Below the pieces are notes generated by a model. The model saw only the letters and a list, made by a program, of their open reading frames with translations, was not told where the DNA came from and made no database searches. From positions 1-37,671 of the forward strand of contig DBPP01000046.1 in NCBI GenBank assembly GCA_002305575.1: a stretch of DNA of 37,671 nucleotides, given 5' to 3'. The position numbers were made by a program, and so were the translations under genes. How positions within the stretch are numbered: position 1 is the first letter of the stretch; every line of letters begins with the position of its first letter. This document shows, piece after piece, positions 23,273-30,538 of the stretch. This DNA is from Ruminococcaceae bacterium UBA1417. GTDB lineage: Bacteria > Bacillota > Clostridia > Oscillospirales > Acutalibacteraceae.

Positions 23273-25255
23273 TTATTCTGTCATCCTGCGCAGATCCGCT
23301 TCGGTCAGGATCTCAATGCCCAGCGCCTGCGCTTTGGTCAGCTTGCTTCCGGCCGCTTCTCCCGCCACAACGTACGATGTTTTCTTCGAAACGGAAGCGG
23401 TCACCTTGCCGCCGTTCTTCTCTATCAGCGCTGACGCCTCGCTCCGCGTGAGCGTGGGCAGCGTACCGGTCAGAACAAATGTCTTCCCAAGCAACCGCGC
23501 TGATCCAACCTGTGCGCCTACGCTCTCCATTTGCACGCCGGCTTTTTTCAGCCGGTCCACCAATTCCAACGCCGAGCTTTTACGGAAAAAGCTGTAAACC
23601 TCTGCGGCCATGATGCCACCAAAGCCGTCGATCGCTGCAATCGCCTGCTCGTCCGCCGCAATCAACGCATCCATGGACGAAAACGTGTTTGCCAGCAACT
23701 TGGCCGCCTTTGCGCCGATATGTGGGATACCGAGCGCAAACAGCAGGCGAGAAAGATCGTTCTGCTTGGATTTTTCAATGGCCGCGATGAGATTTTCGGC
23801 GCTTTTCCGGCCGAACCGCTCGAGCGTTTCTAGCTTTTCTACGGTGAGACCGTATAGATCGGCCGGCGAGGCAATGGAAAATGCACGCACCAGCTGCTCC
23901 AGCGCCGCCGGGCCCAACCCTTCGATGTCCATTGCGTCACGCGAAGCAAAATGAATGAGGTGGCGCAAAAGCTGTGCCGGACATTGCGGATTCGTACAGC
24001 GCGCGGCGGCTTCGCCTTCAAGCCGCGTGATTTCTTCCCCGCAGGACGGGCAGCGCTCCGGGAGACGATACGGAACGGTATCCGGCGGATTTTCCACCAC
24101 CGAAACGACCTCCGGAATAATCTCGCCAGCTTTTCGAATAATCACCTTGGAGCCGATGCGGATATCCTTTTCTGAAATGAAGTCCTGATTGTGCAGCGTG
24201 GCGCGGCTGACGGTCGTCCCCGCGAGAAAAACCGGTTCAAACACGCCGGTCGGCGTCAGCACGCCGGTACGTCCTACCGCCACTTCGATATCGAGCAGCG
24301 TGGTCATCTTTTCTTCGGGCGGATATTTGTAGGCCTCCGCCCACCGGGGGAATTTCGCCGTGCTACCGAGCACGGCACGTTGATCAAAACTATCCACTTT
24401 CACGACGGCACCGTCGATCGGATAAGGGAACGTCCCGCGCAGATCGCCGATTTCCCGAATTCTTTCAATAACCGTTTCCATATTCCCGGTGCGGCAATAT
24501 ATTGGGGAAACCGGAAAGCCAAGCGCACGCAGCCGTTCGAGCGACTCGTAATGGGTTTGGATCGTTTCGCCTTCAATTTGCTGAATGTTAAAGACAAAGA
24601 GATCGAGCGTGCGCTGTGCCGTGATTTTCGGATCCTTCTGCCGCAGAGAGCCGGCAGCCGCATTACGCGGGTTCTTGAAGGGTTTTTCCTCGAGCAGCTC
24701 CTGCCGCTCGCAAAGCGCTTGAAAGCTTTCATCGGACATATAGACCTCGCCGCGTACCTCGAGGAACGGAATGGGCTCCGTCAGCGTCATCGGCACCGAG
24801 TGAATGGTGCCGATATTCTGCGTGACATCCTCGCCCGTCGTTCCGTCTCCGCGCGTTGAACCGCGCGTATACACGCCGTTCACATACTCGAGCGCCACGG
24901 ACAACCCGTCAAATTTTGGCTCGACAACATACACCGGTTCTTCGACAACGGTCCGCACGCGTCGGTCAAACTCACGCAGCTCTTCTTCAGAAAAGGAGTC
25001 GTGCAGGCTTTCCATCGGCACGGTGTGCGTAACGGACGCAAATGTATTGTACATCGCGCCGCCCACACGGTTCGTCGGAGAATCCGCTGTTTTCAATTCC
25101 GGAAAAGCCGCCTCGAGATTTTCCAGACGCCGGTACAGCATATCATACGCATAATCGCTGATCTCCGGCGCATCCTCCGTGTAATACTTTTGGTTGTGGT
25201 ATTCAATTTCCGCGCGCAACGCAGAAATTTGCTGCTTTGCCTGTTCCTGTGTCAT
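23273..25255 (-). CDS. ligA: NAD-dependent DNA ligase LigA
   Basis: A 660-residue replication and repair ligase. In order: Ia domain with the NAD-binding YHNQKYYTEDAPEISD, adenylation domain with the nucleophile Lys114 in EPKFDG, OB fold, a four-Cys zinc finger (CPSC...CTNPQC), HhH repeats (ALGIPHIGAKAAKLLA), and a C-terminal BRCT domain beginning GSARLLGKTFVLTGTLPT. Length matches the family. The start has GGAG seven bases upstream, and a strong promoter lies about 70 bases before it. Confidence 0.97.
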   Translation of the reverse strand: MTQEQAKQQISALRAEIEYHNQKYYTEDAPEISDYAYDMLYRRLENLEAAFPELKTADSPTNRVGGAMYNTFASVTHTVPMESLHDSFSEEELREFDRRVRTVVEEPVYVVEPKFDGLSVALEYVNGVYTRGSTRGDGTTGEDVTQNIGTIHSVPMTLTEPIPFLEVRGEVYMSDESFQALCERQELLEEKPFKNPRNAAAGSLRQKDPKITAQRTLDLFVFNIQQIEGETIQTHYESLERLRALGFPVSPIYCRTGNMETVIERIREIGDLRGTFPYPIDGAVVKVDSFDQRAVLGSTAKFPRWAEAYKYPPEEKMTTLLDIEVAVGRTGVLTPTGVFEPVFLAGTTVSRATLHNQDFISEKDIRIGSKVIIRKAGEIIPEVVSVVENPPDTVPYRLPERCPSCGEEITRLEGEAAARCTNPQCPAQLLRHLIHFASRDAMDIEGLGPAALEQLVRAFSIASPADLYGLTVEKLETLERFGRKSAENLIAAIEKSKQNDLSRLLFALGIPHIGAKAAKLLANTFSSMDALIAADEQAIAAIDGFGGIMAAEVYSFFRKSSALELVDRLKKAGVQMESVGAQVGSARLLGKTFVLTGTLPTLTRSEASALIEKNGGKVTASVSKKTSYVVAGEAAGSKLTKAQALGIEILTEADLRRMTE

Positions 25256-25314
25256 ACGTCCACTCCGTTGGTTGATTCACGGTTACCGCCTGTGCAAGGC
25301 GGCCGTTTGCGGAT

Positions 25315-25343
25315 ATTGTACCACAAAGCGCGCCGAAATCCAA
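25315..25343 (-). promoter_or_regulatory. SigA-type promoter for ligA
   Basis: On the minus strand TTGGAT (25338-25343) and TACAAT (25315-25320) are 17 bases apart. The roughly 50-base leader contains a six-base hairpin, CCGCCT/AGGCGG. Confidence 0.65.
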
Positions 25344-25382
25344 TTGGCAAACAGAAAATCTGTGAAAAAATTTGCCGCATCT

Positions 25383-25979
25383 TCAGGTGGCAAGCCCAGC
25401 GGCATAACGCGGGACCTCGCCTTCGAGCACAGATTCATATACAGGATACGCGGTCGTGAGCGTAACGGCATCTGGAAACGCTGTAGACGAGCTGTAGAGC
25501 TGAGCGGTAACGGTCATCTGCACGGCGTATTTTGTTCGGTTGATTCCCGCCGCCGTGAGTGAACTTTCAAAGCTGACGGAAACGACACCTTCGACCGAGA
25601 ATGTAACGGGAATTTTAAAACCATGCCCGTTTAGCATAGTCCAACCGGTCAGGTTTCCGACCGGAACCCATGCTCGCGCTTTGCCGGTCAACGCCTCTTG
25701 CAGCGCCGTCGTCAGTTCCGTTTTCAACGTGCTAAGCGCATATGTATCGAGAGAAACCAGCGTTTCGCCATTTGCCGCCGGTGTCTGTGGGAGAACCGTT
25801 TGAATCGTTTCCGCCACACGTTCCTGCCCCCAAGCGCTGAGCGTGGCCTGTTGTATCTCCGCCTTAATCGCAGGCAGCCGGCTTTCGGCCAGAAACAGCG
25901 TCCATGCTGCGAGTAAAATCAGCAAAATCCAAATGCGCCGCCCGCGCGCCGGCCGACGTCCCATTTTCATGCGCCGCAT
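25383..25979 (-). CDS. yunB: Sporulation protein YunB
   Basis: A 198-residue membrane-anchored protein. A basic N-terminus (MRRMKMGRRPARGRR) leads into one membrane helix (IWILLILLAAWTLFLA) and an extracytoplasmic domain. Matches to YunB are ESRLPAIKAEIQ just after the helix, VPVGNLTGWTMLNGHGFKIP, VSVSFESSLTAAGINRTKYA and the AYPVYESVLEGEVP end. YunB is a SigE-controlled sporulation protein in Bacillus. An in-frame ATG lies at 26000, but ATG 25979 has AAGGGGGA at good distance. It follows maf and galE on the same strand. Together with TepA and SpoIIIE-type FtsK it suggests a spore-forming ancestry. Confidence 0.85.
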   Translation of the reverse strand: MRRMKMGRRPARGRRIWILLILLAAWTLFLAESRLPAIKAEIQQATLSAWGQERVAETIQTVLPQTPAANGETLVSLDTYALSTLKTELTTALQEALTGKARAWVPVGNLTGWTMLNGHGFKIPVTFSVEGVVSVSFESSLTAAGINRTKYAVQMTVTAQLYSSSTAFPDAVTLTTAYPVYESVLEGEVPRYAAGLAT

Positions 25980-26029
25980 GGCGATTCCCCCTTCCGACAT
26001 ACCAGTATACGCCGAAAAGGGGAATTGCG

Positions 26030-26611
26030 TTAGTTGTCCGCCCGCAAAAGCTTTTGAATTTCGCGCATCACATGCGCGGCGGGCAGGCCAAAAATATTGT
26101 TGTAATCGCCGCGGATCTGCTCGACAAACAACGCGGCGGGCCCTTGAATGCCATAGGCGCCAGCCTTGCCAAACGGTTCCCCGCTCGCGACATACTCTTC
26201 AATTTCCCGATCGGAAAGCGGATAAAAGGTCACGTCCGTCGTCTGGCAGAATTGCACGCGTTTCTCCCCGTATGCGATGCAGACACCGGTATATACCACA
26301 TGGGTTCGACCAGACAACAGGTGCAAAAATCGGCTGGCCTCCGACGCATCGCGCGGCTTGCCGAGAATTTCACCGTCTATAGACGCAACCGTGTCCGCCG
26401 TAATGATCACGTCGTCGGCTGTACAGCGCGGCAGGACGGCCTCCAACTTCCGGCGTGCAAGCTCCCGTACGAGCGCGTCCGGCGCAAGTCCCTGCGCGGT
26501 TTCATCCGCTTCGGATGCCATCCAGTCAAAGTGCAGTCCGGCACGCTCCAGGATTTGCCGGCGGTTGACCGACGAAGAAGCCAGAACGAGATGCGGCATC
26601 TTATTCGCCAT
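26030..26611 (-). CDS. maf: Maf-family nucleoside triphosphate pyrophosphatase
   Basis: A 193-residue house-cleaning pyrophosphatase that hydrolyses non-canonical or pyrimidine NTPs such as dTTP and UTP. The family motifs are LVLASSSVNRRQIL at the start, the catalytic-region ITADTVASIDGEILGKP, and FGKAGAYGIQGPAALFVEQIRGDYNNIFGLP near the end. The ORF continues far upstream, but homology begins here. ATG 26611 overlaps the end of galE by 11 bases; ATG 26599, just after the galE stop, is the alternative. Neither has a strong ribosome site, so translational coupling to galE is likely. Confidence 0.93.
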   Translation of the reverse strand: MANKMPHLVLASSSVNRRQILERAGLHFDWMASEADETAQGLAPDALVRELARRKLEAVLPRCTADDVIITADTVASIDGEILGKPRDASEASRFLHLLSGRTHVVYTGVCIAYGEKRVQFCQTTDVTFYPLSDREIEEYVASGEPFGKAGAYGIQGPAALFVEQIRGDYNNIFGLPAAHVMREIQKLLRADN

Positions 26612-27617
26612 AGCCGTTCGGGTTCTTCGTCTGCCAGCGCCAGGAATCGGCGCACATGTCGTCGAGCGTCTTCTTGGCCTTCCAGCCGAGTTCTTTAAAC
26701 GCCTTTGTGCTGTCGGCGTAGCATTCCGCAATATCGCCGGCACGGCGCGGTTTGATTTCGTAGGGAATCGGACGGCCCACACATTTTTCAAACGCATGGA
26801 CAATATCGAGCACGGAATAGCCCACGCCGGTGCCCAGATTATAGATGCGCACGCCGCAATCCGGCTCTTCAAATTTTTTGAGTGCTGCAACATGGCCTTC
26901 GGCAAGATCGACAACATGGATGTAATCGCGCACACCTGTGCCATCCTTGGTCGGGTAGTCATCGCCGAAAACACCGAGGCACTGGAGCTTACCGACGGCA
27001 ACCTGCGTGATATACGGAACAAGATTGTTCGGGATGCCGTTCGGGTCTTCGCCGATCGTGCCGCTCTCGTGCGCGCCAACCGGATTGAAATAGCGCAGGA
27101 TAATCGGATTAAAGCCGGGGTTGGCATGTGCGTAATCGATCAGGATGCGCTCGATCATAAGCTTTGTCGTACCATAGGGGTTCGTGGTCGAAAGCGGGAA
27201 ATCCTCGCGAATCGGCACCGATGCCGGATTTCCGTAAACGGTGGCGGAGGAACTGAACACAAAGTTTTTGACCTTAAATTCCTCCATGACCTGCAGAAGA
27301 CGCAGGGTGGAAATCAGATTGTTCTCGTAATATCGGAGCGGAATCCGCACCGATTCCCCAACCGCCTTCAGGCCCGCAAAGTGAATGACAGCAAAGATCT
27401 CGTCTTCGGCGAAAATCTTGCGCAGCGCCTCTGCGTCGCAGACATCCGCCTCAAAGAATTTCACCTTTTTGCCACTGAGCGCTTCGATGCGCTCTACCAC
27501 CAGCGCCTTGCTGTTGACGAGATTGTCGACGATTGTCACATCGTAGCCCTGCTCGAGCAGGGAAATGCACGTATGGCTGCCGATGTAACCCGTGCCGCCT
27601 GTAACAAGAATTCTCAT
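26601..27617 (-). CDS. galE: UDP-glucose 4-epimerase GalE
   Basis: A 338-residue extended SDR enzyme that interconverts UDP-galactose and UDP-glucose with bound NAD. Landmarks are the NAD-binding TGGTGYIGSH at the start, VIHFAGLKAVGES, FVFSSSATVYG, the catalytic NPYGTTK, and RYFNPVGAHESGTIGEDP. ATG 27617 is preceded by GAAAGGA. The ORF extends to 27662, but homology starts at MRILVTGG. A TATAAT promoter lies about 45 bases upstream. It heads the run galE-maf-yunB. Confidence 0.96.
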   Translation of the reverse strand: MRILVTGGTGYIGSHTCISLLEQGYDVTIVDNLVNSKALVVERIEALSGKKVKFFEADVCDAEALRKIFAEDEIFAVIHFAGLKAVGESVRIPLRYYENNLISTLRLLQVMEEFKVKNFVFSSSATVYGNPASVPIREDFPLSTTNPYGTTKLMIERILIDYAHANPGFNPIILRYFNPVGAHESGTIGEDPNGIPNNLVPYITQVAVGKLQCLGVFGDDYPTKDGTGVRDYIHVVDLAEGHVAALKKFEEPDCGVRIYNLGTGVGYSVLDIVHAFEKCVGRPIPYEIKPRRAGDIAECYADSTKAFKELGWKAKKTLDDMCADSWRWQTKNPNGYGE

Positions 27618-27661
27618 GTTTGTTTCGTCCTTTCCGATTGCACCAAATTTGATCTGCTTCA

Positions 27662-27690
27662 ATTATACACAGTCCGGCGCGGTTTGTACA
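27662..27690 (-). promoter_or_regulatory. SigA-type promoter for galE-maf-yunB
   Basis: On the minus strand TGTACA (27685-27690) and a perfect TATAAT (27662-27667) are 17 bases apart, giving a leader of about 40 bases before ATG 27617. Confidence 0.65.
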
Positions 27691-27882
27691 GGGTCTCCCA
27701 TCCGCATTTTGATGCGAATTCATTGTGTTTTTGTTGCCAATTTTTCTCTGCGCTGTTTTTGGCCCAAAAAGCAATATCCGGCGCAAAACTGCACATACTC
27801 TCTTAGACGGCACAAGCGTTGATGTTCGGAGAACCAGTGCGCCGCCCACACGCATCTTTGCGAAAAAAGAGAACAAGGACAC

Positions 27883-28332
27883 GTGAACAAAATGAAAAAA
27901 AACAGCCTGATTTTCATACTTGGAAGCTGCGCTTACCCGACACTGGAAGTTTTGTGGCGCGGTTATACGCACTCCTCCATGGCACTTGCCGGCGGCATCT
28001 GCATGGTGCTCATCAATCAAATCTGCTGCGAAGGCATGAAGAAAAGGAGCCTTGCCGCAAAATGTGCGGCAGGCTCCCTGATCATCACCGGGGTTGAATT
28101 TTCGTTTGGCATCCTCGTCAACCGGATTCTGCATCTGAATGTCTGGGACTACTCAGCGCTGCCCATGAATGTTCTCGGCCAGATCTGTATCCCATTCTCG
28201 GCAATTTGGTTTTTGCTCACCATCCCCGCTTTGGCACTCTGCCGATTCTGCGGCAAAACGGCCGACCGCTTTTTCCCGGACAAGCAGACAAAAGCCAGCG
28301 AGACGGGCCGCAACACGGCTACAGTCCCTTGA
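27883..28332 (+). CDS. Small polytopic membrane protein, putative ABC-transporter type IV (CmpB-like) family
   Basis: A 149-residue protein with about four membrane segments. The sequence TLEVLWRGYTHSSMALAGG followed by VEFSFGILVNRILHLNVWDYS and LPMNVLGQICIPFSAIWF matches a clostridial family labelled putative ABC transporter permease (ABC_trans_CmpB), though no ATPase partner is present and transport is unproven. The start is GTG 27883 or ATG 27892: AAGGA lies 3 and 12 bases upstream respectively, so neither is ideal. It is the only plus-strand gene between 4.5 and 35.3 kb. Its 3' end overlaps the convergent ATP-grasp gene by 14 bases. No convincing promoter was seen in its 265-base upstream region. 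Confidence 0.75.
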   Translation: MNKMKKNSLIFILGSCAYPTLEVLWRGYTHSSMALAGGICMVLINQICCEGMKKRSLAAKCAAGSLIITGVEFSFGILVNRILHLNVWDYSALPMNVLGQICIPFSAIWFLLTIPALALCRFCGKTADRFFPDKQTKASETGRNTATVP

Positions 28333-29332
28333 TATACTTTTTAAATACAGGCAAAATACCGATCTTGTCCGGCGCTTGCAGCGGCATCTGCGGGAACGCA
28401 TCGTGCCCGGGCAGATTATTAGCCTCAATGAAGAGCGGGCCATCTTTGGTAATGGCCACATCCCAACCGATATAGCCCATCTGCGGCACTTTATACGCGG
28501 CCTGGCGGCAAAGCTCCATAACCTCGGGCCAGAAGGGAATCAAATACCCCTTGAGCACACAACCGGAGCGTGGATGACGCTCATACACGATGCGCTGTTT
28601 ATCGCAGGCAGCGCAGGAAATCCGACCGGTCTCCAGATCGACCGGCGAATACATACCGCCCGCATTGATGTTGTCCACGGGCCGATCGCTGTTCCCCATG
28701 CGGATACAGGCGTAGACCACGTTGGAAACGCCGTCGGAAAGCACGGTATAGACGCGAATCGTATTGACGGAATTCGGATTGATGCGGGCCATATCCGGGT
28801 GCTGTTCGACAACTTCTTCAACGATGTCCGCCCCCGTCTTTTTCAGATGCGCATACATCTCGTCCAGCGAAGCGAAATCGGCCTTGGAAAGCTTTTCCAC
28901 ACCAACGCCGCAGGAAGCATCCCGCGGCTTGCAGATGATGGATGCCTTATCCCGGACAAAATCAAAAAACTCTTCCTTGGAACACTTTTCAAAATCCAGC
29001 CAATCCCGGTGCAGATATTCTGCAAAGGTGGTATAGAACTCGTTTTTGTTGTCGAAAATGTGGTAGTATTCGGGATTGTTAAGCATCTTTGTAATGGTGT
29101 TGTTGATTCCGCGTGTCACAAATGTGGCGCGCTGCGCGTCGTTCATATTAAAAAATTCGCACAAGAGATAATCCTTATACCCAGCTCCAAATTTAAAACC
29201 GCATTTGATGATATCAAACAGCAGCCACACGCGGTTCTTCCCACAAAGCTTGTGCACCGTGCCAACCGTTTCAAACAGCGCTTTGTAATCCATATGCAGG
29301 ATACACTGAAAAATGTACTTCAATCGCCCCAT
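28319..29332 (-). CDS. Sugar-transfer-associated ATP-grasp protein
   Basis: A 337-residue protein. After an N-terminal helical region of about 120 residues, the ATP-grasp fold is seen in IICKPRDASCGVGVEKL (ATP-binding Lys and glycine loop), ADIVEEVVEQHPDMARINPNS, VNTIRVYTVL and the metal-binding end FIEANNLPGHDAFPQMP. This arrangement matches the ATPgrasp_ST family, found near glycosyltransferase and capsule genes and presumed to ligate amino acids or peptides to carbohydrate or lipid carriers; the substrate is unknown. Here it follows the DUF3006 gene by 32 bases and not a polysaccharide locus. AGAGGG precedes the ATG. Confidence 0.82.
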   Translation of the reverse strand: MGRLKYIFQCILHMDYKALFETVGTVHKLCGKNRVWLLFDIIKCGFKFGAGYKDYLLCEFFNMNDAQRATFVTRGINNTITKMLNNPEYYHIFDNKNEFYTTFAEYLHRDWLDFEKCSKEEFFDFVRDKASIICKPRDASCGVGVEKLSKADFASLDEMYAHLKKTGADIVEEVVEQHPDMARINPNSVNTIRVYTVLSDGVSNVVYACIRMGNSDRPVDNINAGGMYSPVDLETGRISCAACDKQRIVYERHPRSGCVLKGYLIPFWPEVMELCRQAAYKVPQMGYIGWDVAITKDGPLFIEANNLPGHDAFPQMPLQAPDKIGILPVFKKYIKGL

Positions 29333-29364
29333 CTTGCAGAACCCTCTTTTCTCAAAATTTTGCC

Positions 29365-29586
29365 TCAGAGACCGAGCAGTTTGGACTGCTTTTCCTGAAT
29401 CCGGCGGCGGCGGCGTTCCGTTTCTTCACGATCAATTTCCAGTGTCCCGTCATCCGTAATCAGAAGGACATCGCCCGCTTTTGCGCCCTGCGGCAGCTCC
29501 CCGAGCTCAATAGCGAAGAAATTCTTATCCTTATCCTCGCAAATTGCATAAATACCGTCGAAACGGTCGATGGTCATTTTTCTCAT
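29365..29586 (-). CDS. DUF3006-family small protein
   Basis: A 73-residue protein with the DUF3006 pattern TIDRFDGIYAICEDKDKNFFAIELGELPQGAKAGD, a small beta barrel, then a basic and Glu-rich helix (REETERRRRRIQEKQSK). Function unknown. DUF3006 genes often sit beside ComEC-type metallo-beta-lactamase genes, as here. The ORF opens at 29637, inside the preceding gene. I prefer ATG 29586, which has AAAGGA nine bases upstream, over the ATG two codons earlier, which is too close to it. Confidence 0.8.
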   Translation of the reverse strand: MRKMTIDRFDGIYAICEDKDKNFFAIELGELPQGAKAGDVLLITDDGTLEIDREETERRRRRIQEKQSKLLGL

Positions 29587-29617
29587 GGTCATATGTCCTT
29601 TCTTTTCCTGACCTGCA

Positions 29618-30538
29618 TCACAATGCATGGCCAGCATTTTCTGTTGTTACTGTAATCGCGTCTGATTGCACCGAAAGCACGACCGTTCCATCCGTATCGG
29701 TTCGAAACACACGCACCTGTGCGTCGGCAAGACGCTTTAGCACCGCGTTGCGCGGAAGCATATTCCTGTCCACACCGCTCGAGATCACCGCATACGCAGG
29801 CTGAACCAACGCCAGGAATTCCGCGCTGGTCGAAGAATTGCTGCCGTGGTGCGCAACTTTGAGCACATCCGCGTGCAGGTTTTCCCCGCTTTCAAGCAGT
29901 GCGCGTTCTCCAGCTTCCTGAATATCGCCGCAGAACAGCATGGTGAATGCTCCATACCGAAGGCGAAAGACCACCGACGCGTCGTTTGCATCGGCGTAGT
30001 CTCTGTCCGGCGCAAGCACCTCGAACGCCATGTCACCGTAAGTATAACGATCTCCCGCTTCGGCCTGAAGCAGAGAAAGCGCATCCGGCAAAGGGACGAG
30101 TTCTTCCAGAGACTCCGCATATGCGGACTCGACAACCACGTTCACAGGCACGGTTTCCAGAACCGCCTGCAGGCCGCCGCGATGATCGGCATCCGGGTGC
30201 GAAATCCAAACGGCGTCCAGTCTTGTGATCCCACGTGCATCGAGGTAGCGAAGGATCTCATCGGTCGTGTCCGCCGTGCCGCAGTCAACGAGTATGGCAG
30301 CATCCGGGCTTTCTAACAGAATTGCATCCGCTTTTCCAACACGGAGCACATGGATGTGCAGCGCATCCTCCGGCAACGCCTGCGTAAAATGCGCGAGACC
30401 GAACGCCTTTGTCCATGCGCCCCACATGGCTTTCCCCGGCTCTGTATACCCGAACGTCAAAAACAGAATCAGAAGTGCCGCGCAAATCACGCGGCGAACG
30501 CGTCCACTTAAGGGCTTCTTTTTCCGTGCCCCGCTCAT
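29618..30538 (-). CDS. ComEC-like metallo-beta-lactamase-fold hydrolase
   Basis: A 306-residue protein with one N-terminal membrane helix (VICAALLILFLTFGYT) and an extracytoplasmic MBL domain like the C-terminal domain of ComEC/Rec2. Metal-site motifs are ILVDCGTADTTDE, SHPDADHRGG (HxDxDH type), FCGDIQEAGE and LKVAHHGSNSSTS. The family is thought to degrade nucleic acids or phosphodiesters outside the cell; it lacks the ComEC channel, so a role in DNA uptake is inference. The start overlaps the ftsK stop by four bases (ATGA). Confidence 0.87.
   Translation of the reverse strand: MSGARKKKPLSGRVRRVICAALLILFLTFGYTEPGKAMWGAWTKAFGLAHFTQALPEDALHIHVLRVGKADAILLESPDAAILVDCGTADTTDEILRYLDARGITRLDAVWISHPDADHRGGLQAVLETVPVNVVVESAYAESLEELVPLPDALSLLQAEAGDRYTYGDMAFEVLAPDRDYADANDASVVFRLRYGAFTMLFCGDIQEAGERALLESGENLHADVLKVAHHGSNSSTSAEFLALVQPAYAVISSGVDRNMLPRNAVLKRLADAQVRVFRTDTDGTVVLSVQSDAITVTTENAGHAL

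Noticed and set aside
26277..27806. Plus-strand open frame of 509 codons opposite maf and galE
   Set aside because: Antisense artefact; it crosses the galE promoter and has no family features.
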